Positions 1 through 8,120 of a stretch of DNA of 41,285 nt are shown in pieces; within the stretch, counting starts at the first letter, position 1; every line of letters begins with the position of its first letter. The stretch covers positions 1 to 41,285 of the forward strand of contig JAUIDY010000051.1 of assembly GCA_030428385.1 (NCBI GenBank). Reading direction: 5' to 3'. The position numbers and the translations under genes are program-made. The DNA comes from Rhodothermia bacterium (GTDB taxonomy: Bacteria > Bacteroidota > Rhodothermia > Rhodothermales > JAAAOL01). The notes under the pieces are model-generated. The model did not search any database, had not been told where the DNA came from, and was given only the letters and a program-made list of their open reading frames with translations.

Positions 1-49
1 GCAATTGACGCACGACAATAAAACATTCGGAAAGCAAGGCGAAGAGTCA

Positions 50-230
50 TTGTCATCTCGACGACTAAAAGGAGGAGAGATCTCCCACGCTGAGGGTTTG
101 CATGACGCTTGATTGAGATCGCTGTGCTAGTTCAAATCATGGGGGATTTACTTACGTCAGTCGGTTTATTGACATCAGTCGGGCTACGCCCTCGTGTCGC
201 CTCGTGTCTCACATTCGTTCGAGATGACAA
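50..230. repeat. REP/MITE-like inverted repeat element
   Basis: The outer ends are inverted copies of each other: TTGTCATCTCGACGA at 50-64 and TCGTTCGAGATGACAA at 215-230, differing by one base insertion. Inside lie a GGAGAGATCTCC palindrome near 74-86 and two copies of TCAGTCGG (157-164 and 175-182). Intergenic elements beginning GTCATCTCGA and containing GAGATCTC are common in Bacteroidota genomes, so this is probably a dispersed non-coding repeat. No gene is visible in 1-246. Confidence 0.55.
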
Positions 231-246
231 AGTACGGGCGTAACAG

Positions 247-1956
247 CTACAAATTGCCCCGCCTCATTTCCTCGGCGGCGTAGTGGGCGGCGCGGGCGGT
301 GAGGGCCATGTAGGTGAGGCTGGGATTGAGACACGAGTTGCTGGTCATACACGCCCCGTCGGTGATGAACAGGTTGGGCACGTCCCACGCCTGGTTGTGG
401 GCGTTGAGCACACTGGTATTGGGGTCGCGGCCCATGCGGGCCGTGCCCATTTCGTGGACGCTGAAGCCCGGCGGCGCATCGTCGTTATAGGTGCGCACAT
501 TGGTGCACCCGGCGGCTTCCAGCATCTCAGCGGCCTGTGTCATGGCGTCTTCGCGCATGGCCCGCTCGTTGTCGCTCCACGAACAATGGATACGCAGCAG
601 CGGCAAGCCCCACTGGTCAGTGCGTTCGGGGTCGAGTTCCACGTAGTTGTCGTAGCGCGGCAGGCATTCGCCGTATCCCTGGAAGTACAGGGTCCATGGC
701 CCAGGCTCGCGCAGGCGGGCCTTGAGGTCGTCGCCCACGCCCGGCTGCCACGCGCCGCGCCCCCAGCCTTCGCGCCCGGCGTTCCCCTGATAGCCATAGC
801 CGCGCAAGAATCCAACACGCTCGCTGTTGGGGCCGAGGTTGCGGAAGCGCGGAATGTAGATCTGCGTGGGGCGGCGTCCGTAGTAATACCGGTCCTCAAA
901 GCCGGGCATCGTGCCGCGCGCGCCTGCCTTCGAGATGTGGTCCATCAGGTAGTGCCCCAGCGTCCCGCTGCTGTTGGCAAGGCCGTTCGGGAAGCGGTTG
1001 GTCTTCGAATGGAGCAGGATCTGCGCGGTGCCGAGCGTGGAGGCGCACATAAACACGACCCGGCTGCGGTAATCGCGGCGCTCGCCTGAATGTACATCGA
1101 TCACCTGCACGCCGGTGGCGCGGTCGTTGGTTTCGTCGTACAGCACCTGCGCCACGATGGCGTCGGTAACAATGGTGAGGTTGCCCGTCTGCTGCGCCGC
1201 AGGAAGTGTGGCGCTGAGGGCGCTGAAATACGCGCCATACGAGCAGCCCCGGTGACACTGGTTGCGCGCCTGGCAGGCACCGCGCCCGTTGTGCGAGCGC
1301 GTCAGGTTGGCCACACGGCACATGATCACCGGTCGGTTGGGATAGGCATCGGCGATGCGCTGATGAAAGGCTTCTTCGGCGCAGTTCATCTCCCATGGCG
1401 GCAAAAAGTCGCCATCGGGCACGTGCGCCACGCCGTCGCGGTGACCGCTCACCCCAATGAACTGCTCCACTTTGTCGTACCAGGGCGCGAGGTCGGCGTA
1501 GCGGATGGGCCAATCGACGCCGTGGCCGTCTTTGGCGTTGGCCTCGAAGTCGAGATCGCCCCAGCGCCACGAGACGCGGCCCCACATAATAGACCGTCCG
1601 CCGAGGTGGTAGCCGCGAATCCATCGGAACGGCTTGTCGGGCGGTGTGAGGTAGGGATGCTCCGTGTCTTTGACGAAGAAGTGCTTCGTCGCCTCGCTGA
1701 AGGCGTAGTTGTTGTGCTGGATCGGGTAATCGTCTTCGAAGTGCGTTGGGTCTTGGCCCCGCAGCGGGAAGTCCCACGGTTGCATCCACTCCGTCGGGTA
1801 CTGCCCGTGTTCGATGTGCCGCCCGCGTTCCACCACCAGCACTTTCAGGCCCTGCTCACACAGTTCCTTGGCAGCCCACCCCCCCGTCATGCCACTTCCC
1901 ACAACGATTACGTCATAGGGTTCTTCGGGGCGGGCGATGTTCGGGGCATCTTGCAT
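247..1956 (-). CDS. GMC-family FAD-dependent oxidoreductase
   Basis: The 569-aa product is a glucose-methanol-choline family flavoenzyme that oxidises an alcohol or sugar with FAD as cofactor. The Rossmann FAD-binding motif GSGMTGG lies at residues 20-26, with the adenine-binding acidic residue in VVERG (about 41-45). The family C-terminal signature is complete: His501 in VHEMGTARMG and Asn544 in NPSLT form the usual catalytic pair. There is no signal peptide. The gene lies 27 bp downstream of a subunit-3-like gene carrying a Tat signal, the typical arrangement of membrane-associated gluconate- or sorbitol-type dehydrogenases, where the flavoprotein is co-exported with its partner (family knowledge). 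I chose ATG at 1956 over an in-frame TTG two codons upstream; neither has a clear Shine-Dalgarno. The substrate cannot be told from sequence. Confidence 0.93.
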   Translation of the reverse strand: MQDAPNIARPEEPYDVIVVGSGMTGGWAAKELCEQGLKVLVVERGRHIEHGQYPTEWMQPWDFPLRGQDPTHFEDDYPIQHNNYAFSEATKHFFVKDTEHPYLTPPDKPFRWIRGYHLGGRSIMWGRVSWRWGDLDFEANAKDGHGVDWPIRYADLAPWYDKVEQFIGVSGHRDGVAHVPDGDFLPPWEMNCAEEAFHQRIADAYPNRPVIMCRVANLTRSHNGRGACQARNQCHRGCSYGAYFSALSATLPAAQQTGNLTIVTDAIVAQVLYDETNDRATGVQVIDVHSGERRDYRSRVVFMCASTLGTAQILLHSKTNRFPNGLANSSGTLGHYLMDHISKAGARGTMPGFEDRYYYGRRPTQIYIPRFRNLGPNSERVGFLRGYGYQGNAGREGWGRGAWQPGVGDDLKARLREPGPWTLYFQGYGECLPRYDNYVELDPERTDQWGLPLLRIHCSWSDNERAMREDAMTQAAEMLEAAGCTNVRTYNDDAPPGFSVHEMGTARMGRDPNTSVLNAHNQAWDVPNLFITDGACMTSNSCLNPSLTYMALTARAAHYAAEEMRRGNL

Positions 1957-1983
1957 GAACAATGGGGTTGTTATTCAAAAAAA

Positions 1984-2649
1984 TCAGGCCCAGGTACGAC
2001 CCACCTCCGCAAACGGAATACAGCCATCGTAGCGCCCCGGCACGGCTTCGTAGCGTAACTCTTCGGTGGCACCGGGCTCCGACGAATAGTAGCCCAGCAG
2101 CGTGAGGCGCTTCAGCGTGCGCCAGAACGGTGGCGGTGGACCCGTATCGGCGGGCTCGCCCCATACCCATTCGGTGGAATCGGGCGCGGCGATTTGGGGG
2201 GTTGCTGGTGTTGACGGCGCAGGCGAGGGCTGAAACGCCGCCGCATCAAGTTGCACCACGAGCGCCTGTTGTTGGGCAGGCGTACACGCCAGGAAGGGCT
2301 GCTGATGGTCTTCCTGCGCCTGTGCGTCGACGGTTGCCAGTCCCGCCAGAAATTGCTGCTGACCGGCCTCGGAGAAACATGCTTCCCACACGGCTTCGAT
2401 AAATTCGGGCACACCAACAGCGCTGGCACCGGGTGTATCTGTGGGCGGGAGGATGTGGTCCACGACGGCGGCGAGCAGTTCGCGTTGTGCGGTTGAAAAC
2501 GTGGATGCTACCGTACTGTTGTCCGAACTGCATCCCACCATTGCCCCACCAAATACAGGCGTTGCGAAGAGCCCGCCTGCTGCCCACGCCATGCGTAGCA
2601 GTGCCTCGCGGCGAGAGAGCGTTGTGGATTCGGGAGGTTCGGGTTTCAT
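1984..2649 (-). CDS. Gluconate 2-dehydrogenase subunit 3-like Tat lipoprotein
   Basis: The 221-aa product belongs to the small-subunit family that accompanies GMC dehydrogenases. The N-terminus has a twin-arginine motif (SRREALL, Arg13-Arg14), a hydrophobic stretch at about 20-38 and a lipobox-like MVGC with Cys40, so it is predicted to be Tat-exported and possibly lipid-anchored. The family-type segment LLAAVVDHILPPTDTPGA follows at about 55-75. A Pro/Ala-rich linker lies near residues 145-160. The open frame continues upstream to 3075, but that part overlaps the divergent GH5 gene and precedes the export signal, so the start is placed at 2649. It is the first gene of a two-gene operon with the GMC oxidoreductase and probably carries the folded flavoprotein through the Tat pore. 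Confidence 0.85.
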   Translation of the reverse strand: MKPEPPESTTLSRREALLRMAWAAGGLFATPVFGGAMVGCSSDNSTVASTFSTAQRELLAAVVDHILPPTDTPGASAVGVPEFIEAVWEACFSEAGQQQFLAGLATVDAQAQEDHQQPFLACTPAQQQALVVQLDAAAFQPSPAPSTPATPQIAAPDSTEWVWGEPADTGPPPPFWRTLKRLTLLGYYSSEPGATEELRYEAVPGRYDGCIPFAEVGRTWA

Positions 2650-2810
2650 GGCAGGGCGTTGGTCATCTGCAAACAGCCCGGGCAACATAGCAAGCACACC
2701 GCACGCACACAAGCCGAAAAAACGCGGGCAGAGGTCGGACTTTTGCTTATTTTGCGCCCCCGCTACATGATGACATAACCCCTCTCGATCCCCTAAACCA
2801 CCCCGATTGT

Positions 2811-3818
2811 ATGCTGCGTCTGTCTTTCCTTTTCGCCTTCCTGCTTGTTGCCGCCGTGCCTGCGTGGGCACAAGAAAGTGAACACCCGCTGCCGTTTCTC
2901 CGCGTGGAGGGCAACCAGTTTGTAAATGAGGACGGCGAGACTGTGGTCCTGCGCGGCGTGTCGTTCTCCGACCCTGACAAGCTTGAGCGCGAGGGACATT
3001 GGAACAAGGAATACTTCGAAGCCGCCAAAGCGTGGAACGCCAACGTGGTGCGGTTCCCCGTGCATCCGAGCGCATGGCGGAACCGGGGCCAGCAGGACTA
3101 CCTGGCCTTGCTCGACCAGGGCATTCAATGGGCAGGCGAACTGGAGATGTATGTCATCATCGACTGGCACTCCATCGGCAACCTGCGCACGGAGCTTTTT
3201 CAGCATCCGATGTACCACACCACCAAGACCGAGACGTTTCGGTTCTGGCAAACCATCGCCACGCGCTATCGCAACAACCCCGTCGCGGCGTTCTACGAAC
3301 TCTTCAACGAGCCGACGCGCTACAACGGCACGCTGGGACGCATCACGTGGGAGCAGCACAAAGAACTGATGGAGGAGATCATCGGCATCATCTACGCACA
3401 CGACCGCAGCGTCATCCCGCTTGTGGGCGGCTTCAACTGGGCGTATGACCTCACCGATGTGCGCTACAATCCCATTGCCTTCCCCGGCGTGGCGTATGTG
3501 GCGCACCCGTATCCGCAGAAGCGCGAGCAGCCGTGGGAAGAAAAGTGGGAGGCCGACTGGGGCTTCGTGGCCGACACGTATCCGCTCATCGCCACCGAGT
3601 TCGGCTTCATGAGCGCCGACGGGCGCGGCGCGCACATCCCCGTCATCGGCGACGAAACCTATGGCGAGGCCATCATCAGCTACTTCGAGCAAAAAGGCAT
3701 CTCGTGGACCGCGTGGGTGTTCGATCCCGTCTGGTCGCCACAACTCATTGACAACTGGGACTTCGAACCCACACGCCAGGGGCAGTTTTTCCGGGATAAG
3801 ATGATGGAATTGAATTGA
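2811..3818 (+). CDS. Secreted glycoside hydrolase family 5 (cellulase-like)
   Basis: The 335-aa product has a clean Sec signal peptide (hydrophobic core 3-17, likely cleavage after AWA at 18-20) followed by a GH5 (beta/alpha)8 barrel. The catalytic acid/base is Glu167 in FNEP (165-168) and the nucleophile is Glu263 in ATEFG (261-265). Other GH5 active-site features are visible: DWH (118-120) and AHPY (231-234). These enzymes cleave beta-1,4-glucan, mannan or related glycans with retention of configuration; the subfamily and substrate are not decidable here. Its length is normal for a single-domain GH5, and no carbohydrate-binding module or T9SS tail follows. It is transcribed divergently from the GMC operon across a 161-bp gap. 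Confidence 0.93.
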   Translation: MLRLSFLFAFLLVAAVPAWAQESEHPLPFLRVEGNQFVNEDGETVVLRGVSFSDPDKLEREGHWNKEYFEAAKAWNANVVRFPVHPSAWRNRGQQDYLALLDQGIQWAGELEMYVIIDWHSIGNLRTELFQHPMYHTTKTETFRFWQTIATRYRNNPVAAFYELFNEPTRYNGTLGRITWEQHKELMEEIIGIIYAHDRSVIPLVGGFNWAYDLTDVRYNPIAFPGVAYVAHPYPQKREQPWEEKWEADWGFVADTYPLIATEFGFMSADGRGAHIPVIGDETYGEAIISYFEQKGISWTAWVFDPVWSPQLIDNWDFEPTRQGQFFRDKMMELN

Positions 3819-4127
3819 GGGCGTTTGGAGAGAGGAGGAAAGGGTGAGAGGGAGAAGGGGCGCGTGGGAATATGGCCATCGATGACGCTGGTGTAGCCAG
3901 AAAATGACGCGGAAGAAGTCCGCCTATGACGCAAGCGGAGCTTGCAACTGACCATCGATGACGCAGGCCCCGCCTGCCGATGACCCCAATGCCCGTGCGC
4001 TCACGCAATCTATACTAACGGGCCACCCGGCGTCGTTTGTGATACAATTGTGACCAAACGGGCCGAAACGTCGGCTTTCCTGGCTGCGTACCTATGTTGA
4101 TTCAGCTTGATGTTCGGAGGCTTCCCG
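3819..4127. other. Gene-free intergenic region holding hairpin array A
   Basis: No coding potential is apparent in these 309 bp between the GH5 gene and the T9SS-exported protein. The first 60 bp are purine-rich. The middle (3882-3985) is the 22-bp-period hairpin array described separately. The last 100 bp probably hold the promoter of the next gene, including a GATACAAT stretch near 4040, but no convincing -35 partner is visible. Confidence 0.6.
3882..3985. repeat. 22-bp-period hairpin array A
   Basis: ATGACG/CTGACC/ATGACC boundaries begin at 3882, 3904, 3926, 3948, 3958 and 3980. The spacing is 22, 22, 22, 10 and 22 bp. The interval between boundaries is different in every unit but self-complementary: CTGG/CCAG (3888-3900), GCGGA/TCCGC (3909-3923), GCAAGC/GCTTGC (3931-3945) and GCAGGC/GCCTGC (3963-3977), with loops of 3-5 nt. 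The 10-bp offset contains TGACCATCGATGACG (3949-3963), which recurs nearly unchanged in array B. It is not a CRISPR: there is no long conserved repeat with unrelated spacers. Confidence 0.75.
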
Positions 4128-4787
4128 ATGAAGCGACTGATACTCCCTCTTTTGATCTTTTGTGGCACCCTGCTCCCCGCATCCCGCGCCGAGGCACATG
4201 TCGCGCTGCACCATCCGGTGGGGCAGGAAACGTTCGCGCCCGGCCTTCAGGTCACCATCGAATGGGAGGTGATCATTCCGCATAACCAGATCGACTGGGA
4301 TTTGTACCTGTCGACGGATGGAGGCACTACGTGGGAGGTCCTCGCCGAAGGACTTCCGCTTGAGCAACTTACGTATGTGTGGACGGTGCCCGACCTCAAC
4401 ACCGACGCCGCACAGATCCGCATCGTGCAGGACAACACGGACGTCGACTACGAAGACCGCAGCGGCAACTTCACCATTGGCGACCGCCTCACGACAGTGG
4501 AAACGCCCGACGACACGCTGCCCCAGGCCATCTCGCTGTTCACGAGCTACCCCAACCCCTTCACCGACGCCACCACGCTCGAATTTACCCTGGCGCGCCC
4601 GGCCACGGTCACCCTCGAAGTCTTTAACCTCCTCGGCGAGCGCGTCGCTGAACTCGCCAACGCCACGCTACCGGCTGGCACCCACCGTATTGCCTGGAAC
4701 ATCGACGGCGAGCCGAGCGGCGTCTACCTCGTCCGCATCCAATCTGGCACCCACATCGAGACCCGCAAGGTATTACGGATGGAATAG
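4128..4787 (+). CDS. Exported protein with type IX secretion sorting domain
   Basis: The 219-aa product has a signal peptide (hydrophobic 4-20, cleavage probably after the AEA preceding HVALHH). An Ig-like beta domain follows, containing a BNR-like stretch (LSTDGGTTWEVL). The last ~80 residues form a Por-secretion (type A) sorting domain: TSYPNPF start, LEVFNLLGERV in the middle and SGVYLVRIQSG near the end. Such domains direct outer-membrane passage through T9SS and surface anchoring (family knowledge). The start at 4128 is supported by GGAGG at 4116-4120 with a 7-nt spacer; a TTG seven codons upstream is rejected because it adds a hydrophilic leader. The biochemical function of the N-terminal domain is unknown. 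Confidence 0.85.
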   Translation: MKRLILPLLIFCGTLLPASRAEAHVALHHPVGQETFAPGLQVTIEWEVIIPHNQIDWDLYLSTDGGTTWEVLAEGLPLEQLTYVWTVPDLNTDAAQIRIVQDNTDVDYEDRSGNFTIGDRLTTVETPDDTLPQAISLFTSYPNPFTDATTLEFTLARPATVTLEVFNLLGERVAELANATLPAGTHRIAWNIDGEPSGVYLVRIQSGTHIETRKVLRME

Positions 4788-4812
4788 TATCTGGCGCTTC
4801 GGAGGCCTACCT

Positions 4813-5322
4813 TTGCCAACGCGGTGGAGGACTGTCCATCGGCTAGTTTGTCTCACCTTTTCCATCCCCGTTGTGCGCCTTCTTTTTCTACTCCTCATCG
4901 GCTCCCTTGCGGTGGGCTGCATCCGTCCGGCCTATGCACAAACCGCGCCGTCCTCTGGTTTCAAGGCCACGGTGGAACGTCACCTCCACGCCGTTCAAGC
5001 GCGTGACTTGGAGACGTTAAAAACCACGCTGACCACGGGAGACACCCTCACGCTCATCCTTCCCAACGGCGCAGTGATCGAAGACCCACAAACCTTCGCA
5101 ACCTTGCATGAGGAATGGTTTGCGGATACGACGTGGTCCATTGCCTTTGAGCCGCTTCGGTTCATCGAGACGGAGGCGTTGGGCACGGCGTTTTTGCGTA
5201 CCACCATCGAAGACGACACCCCGGCCAGCGGCAGGCAAGCGTATCTCACCTTGATTTTTGCAAAAGAAGAAGCGGGTTGGCGGCTGGTGTTCGACCAAAA
5301 CACCCGTATTTCTCAGGAATAG
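4813..5322 (+). CDS. Exported SnoaL-like (DUF4440-type) protein
   Basis: The 169-aa product is an NTF2-fold protein of the DUF4440/SnoaL type. The N-terminus is a membrane-spanning signal (RLLFLLLIGSLAVG). The fold region begins VERHLHAVQARDLETL and ends with the typical GWRLVFDQNTRI strand. Two starts are possible. TTG at 4813 has GGAGG at 4801-4805 with a 7-nt spacer, and its leader resembles that of the preceding gene (TTCGGAGGC in both). GTG at 4873 gives a shorter, more standard signal peptide. I list the first because of the ribosome site. The gene follows the T9SS protein by 25 bp and is probably cotranscribed. NTF2-fold proteins bind small ligands or act as enzymes; none is implied here. 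Confidence 0.78.
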   Translation: MPTRWRTVHRLVCLTFSIPVVRLLFLLLIGSLAVGCIRPAYAQTAPSSGFKATVERHLHAVQARDLETLKTTLTTGDTLTLILPNGAVIEDPQTFATLHEEWFADTTWSIAFEPLRFIETEALGTAFLRTTIEDDTPASGRQAYLTLIFAKEEAGWRLVFDQNTRISQE

Positions 5323-5364
5323 CGAACGCTCCTGCATACGCTTCCCTCAACCCCCTTCCCCCAC

Positions 5365-6231
5365 CTAATACTGGTGGAACGCCTGCGAGACGAACGCTAG
5401 CACCACCGGGAGCGACTCGCGCCAGTACGTCCATGTGTGCCCCCCCTGCCGGACGCGGTATTCGTGCGGAATCTCGGCCTTGCGCATGGCGATGTGGATG
5501 AGCGCGTTGCCTTCGTACAGGAAGTCGTCGTCGCCGCAGTCGATAAACCAGCGTACGGCATTCTTCTGGTCGTCGGGCATGTTCTGCACGAGGGCGAGGG
5601 CGCTTTGCTGGTTAAAATACGCCTCGGCTTCTTCGTCCGTTACGTCGTCGTAGCCCCGGCTCAGCCATTCTTTGGCGGCCTCCACACTCAGCGGCCCCGT
5701 GCTGGCACTCAGCGGCGCGGCGGAGGAGAACAGGTCGGGGCGGTGCAGGGCGTACATAAACGATCCGCCGCCGCCCATCGAGAGTCCTGCCACCGCACGG
5801 TAGCGTTTTTCGCCCTTGATGCGGTAGGTCGATTCCACATGGGGCATAAACTCCTCGAAGAAAAAGTCTTCGTAGCGCCACTCGCCGCGCAGGCTGTTGA
5901 AATAACCCCGGCGGCCCGTGTTGGCATCCGGCATCACGATGATCATGGGCGTGGCGTTGCCTTCGCGGATGGCCTTGTCGGCGATATGCAGCACCTCGCC
6001 GAACTGCACCCAGCCCGTCTGGTCGTCGCCGCCGCCGTGGAGCAGGTACAGCACCGGGTAGCTTCGCTGGGAGGTGTCGTAGTCGGGCGGCAAGTAGATG
6101 GCATATTTGCGCTCCATGTCCAGGATGTCGCTGGTCATCGACAGGTCATCGAACACAGTTCCACTCTGGGCCGTAGCTGTCAAGGGAAGGGCCATCAGCA
6201 GCGCTGCCGCGAGGAAGAGGAGCTTGTTCAT
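5365..6231 (-). CDS. Secreted esterase D-like alpha/beta hydrolase
   Basis: The 288-aa product has a Sec signal peptide (hydrophobic 4-18, cleavage after TATA/Q22) and an esterase-D/CE1-type alpha/beta-hydrolase fold. The oxyanion segment LYLLHGGGDD is at 61-70, the nucleophile elbow GLSMGG at 149-154 with Ser151, the acid probably Asp235 or Asp236 in CGDDDF, and the base His265 in GGHTW. Family members deacylate carbohydrate esters (feruloyl or acetyl esterases), S-formylglutathione or siderophores. Secretion and a GH5 nearby favour a polysaccharide esterase, which is inference. The frame is open upstream to 6477, but the signal peptide fixes the start at 6231. It converges on the SnoaL-like gene with a 42-bp gap. 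Confidence 0.88.
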   Translation of the reverse strand: MNKLLFLAAALLMALPLTATAQSGTVFDDLSMTSDILDMERKYAIYLPPDYDTSQRSYPVLYLLHGGGDDQTGWVQFGEVLHIADKAIREGNATPMIIVMPDANTGRRGYFNSLRGEWRYEDFFFEEFMPHVESTYRIKGEKRYRAVAGLSMGGGGSFMYALHRPDLFSSAAPLSASTGPLSVEAAKEWLSRGYDDVTDEEAEAYFNQQSALALVQNMPDDQKNAVRWFIDCGDDDFLYEGNALIHIAMRKAEIPHEYRVRQGGHTWTYWRESLPVVLAFVSQAFHQY

Positions 6232-6475
6232 GGGAATACAGGTAGGTGAGGAAGGAACGAAGCGTGGCGGCAGACGAAGGACAAGATCCATCCTGACAAA
6301 CAAGGAGTCAACCGGGTACCTGGCCGCGTCTGGACGAAGAATTTCATGAAACCCCTGCCGCACTGTTACTTTACCACTGGAGACAGCGGCTTTTGCAGGC
6401 ACACAAGGTTGACACCGGTGCCCTTGTGCCTTTCTCGACTGCACTTCTCGAACATGCTGACCTGGAGGCGTTATC

Positions 6476-7264
6476 ATGACTACGCGCTACTTTCCCCTCG
6501 CCCTTTGCATCACCCTGCTTAGTTTTACTCTGGTGGGTTGCGACCTGACTTCGGACGATGATACACCGCCCGAACTGATTCCCGAAGCCGCCTTTACCCT
6601 GCAAACGGACCTTTTCCAGAACGACGGCAACAAAACCGAGACCCGCGCCCACTTCACCGCTGGCGCGTTGCGCGTGTGGCCAGTCTCAACAATCATCAGC
6701 GTGCACCTCATTACGCCCGTCGCCGTGACCGTGGCGGCCTTGCAAGACGACCAGCCCGAATTCCGCAATGGCGTGTGGGAATGGTCTACCTCTACCATCA
6801 TCAACGGGCAGGACGTGGAATTTACCCTGCGCGGCGACCCCGAGGGCTCGCGGGTGGACTGGAGCATGTTCATCACCGCCAGCAACCTGCTCGGCGTCAC
6901 CTACGATGAGTTTGAACTGTACACGGCGCAGACCGACGTAAGTGCGCAGACGGGCTCGTGGCAGCTTTTCTACCGCCTCAACGGCACCCGCACCAACGTG
7001 CTGAATGCCGACTTTGCAATTAACGGGGACAACGCCAAGGAAATCACCTACAGCATCCCCAGCGCCCAGCCGCATGGCGGCACGGCGGTGACCTATGAAA
7101 CCGACGGCGACGACCGCAGCTTCTTCTGGGATCAGGTCACCGAAGGCTTCCTGCATGACGTGGCATGGGACGCCGCCACGCAGGCCGGTTCCATCACCGC
7201 CACCAACTACAACGGCGGCGAACAAGGCTGCTGGGACGAAAACCTGGACGACGTGGACTGCTAA
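6476..7264 (+). CDS. Hypothetical lipoprotein
   Basis: I do not recognise this 262-aa protein. It has a lipoprotein signal with lipobox LVGC (Cys22) followed by an acidic linker (DLTSDDDTPPEL), so it is predicted to be anchored to the inner or outer membrane. The mature part looks beta-rich with alternating Thr/Val segments and ends in an acidic tail with two Cys (about 253 and 262) that could form a disulfide. The start is well supported: GGAGG at 6464-6468, 7 nt before ATG. The gene stands alone, with its own terminator at 7293-7327. Confidence 0.75.
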   Translation: MTTRYFPLALCITLLSFTLVGCDLTSDDDTPPELIPEAAFTLQTDLFQNDGNKTETRAHFTAGALRVWPVSTIISVHLITPVAVTVAALQDDQPEFRNGVWEWSTSTIINGQDVEFTLRGDPEGSRVDWSMFITASNLLGVTYDEFELYTAQTDVSAQTGSWQLFYRLNGTRTNVLNADFAINGDNAKEITYSIPSAQPHGGTAVTYETDGDDRSFFWDQVTEGFLHDVAWDAATQAGSITATNYNGGEQGCWDENLDDVDC

Positions 7265-7292
7265 ATTCCATTGTTGCTGCCACACACCCTCG

Positions 7293-7327
7293 AAGGGGAT
7301 GTACGCGCGCCGTGCATCCCCTTTTTT
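7293..7327. terminator. Rho-independent terminator, possibly bidirectional
   Basis: A stem of about 13 bp runs from AAGGGGATGTACG (7293-7305) to CGTGCATCCCCTT (7311-7323), with one T-G wobble and a 5-nt loop. It continues directly into a run of T ending at 7327. It ends transcription of the lipoprotein gene (stop at 7264). The A residues at its other edge may help it serve the convergent LytTR gene ending at 7338. Confidence 0.88.
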
Positions 7328-7337
7328 GTTTGTCCAC

Positions 7338-8120
7338 TTACAACCGCTGATTCAGCCGCGCCTCCAGTACCGGCCGGTAGGTGCGCGAAAGCTTCAGGCG
7401 GGTGCCATTGTGGAGGACAACGGCATATTCGCCATGCGCATCCGGCACCAGCGATGCGATGGCCCGCACCTGCACCATCGCCGAGCGGTGGATGCGGATG
7501 AAGTGCCGGGGATCAAGCTGGCGCTCCAGTTCGCCGAGCAGCGCCCGGTACAAGAACGACGTTTCCGCCGTGTGTAGCGTCACATACCCACCCGCCGCTT
7601 CGATCCACCGGATGTCCTCCACAGGGAGCAGCGTCACGCGGGCATGCTGCTTCAGCACGAGGTGGTCGAGGTAATCAGGCGTTTCCGCTGCTGCGAGGTG
7701 GTCGAGCATCTGCTGCATGCGGTTGAACAGCCCGGCAGGCCCCGTCGCAAGGAACCGCCGCGCCCGCTCCAGCGCCACCTCAAACCGGGCGTCGCCGTAG
7801 GGCTTGAGCAGATAGTCTACCGCATGCGCCTCAAACGCCGCGAGGGCGTGCTGGTCGTAGGCGGTGATGAAAATGGTGACGGGCCGGGTCTCCGTTGGCA
7901 GCGCCCGCAGCACTTCGAAGCCGTTTAACTCGGGCATCTGGATGTCGAGAAGCAAGAGGTCGGGCTGTGTTTGCTGAATGAGCGCGACCGCCGCCTTCCC
8001 ACCGTCTGCCTCACCCACCAGTTCGACGTCGGGTTCACGGGCCAGTAGGTTGATTACGTGTTGCCGTGCTGGGCGTTCGTCATCCACCACCGCTGTACGG
8101 ATGCGCCGGGAATTGTTCAT
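7338..8120 (-). CDS. LytTR-family response regulator
   Basis: The 260-aa product has a receiver domain (8-125) and a LytTR DNA-binding domain (about 150-255). Receiver residues are all present: acidic pair Asp13-Asp14, phosphoacceptor Asp59 in LLLLDIQMP, Thr86 in ITAYD and Lys106 in LKPYG. The LytTR domain shows the expected VEDIRWIEAAGGYVTLH and FIRIHRSAMVQ segments. It is cotranscribed with and translationally coupled to the upstream kinase: the ATG at 8120 overlaps the kinase TGA (ATGA). Together they form a LytS/LytR-type two-component system. The target genes are unknown; no adjacent gene is an obvious candidate. The open frame extends to 8300, but the overlap fixes the start. Confidence 0.94.
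   Translation of the reverse strand: MNNSRRIRTAVVDDERPARQHVINLLAREPDVELVGEADGGKAAVALIQQTQPDLLLLDIQMPELNGFEVLRALPTETRPVTIFITAYDQHALAAFEAHAVDYLLKPYGDARFEVALERARRFLATGPAGLFNRMQQMLDHLAAAETPDYLDHLVLKQHARVTLLPVEDIRWIEAAGGYVTLHTAETSFLYRALLGELERQLDPRHFIRIHRSAMVQVRAIASLVPDAHGEYAVVLHNGTRLKLSRTYRPVLEARLNQRL

Noticed and set aside
2650-3075. N-terminal extension of the subunit-3-like protein
   Set aside because: It is antisense to the GH5 coding region and would bury the Tat signal inside the protein.
4318-4812. N-terminal extension of the SnoaL-like protein
   Set aside because: It overlaps the T9SS protein in another frame and reads as Arg/Ser/Pro-rich noise; the signal sequence begins later.
6409-6437. 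Sigma-70 promoter before the lipoprotein gene
   Set aside because: TTGACA is perfect at 6409-6414, but nothing like TATAAT lies 16-18 bp downstream.
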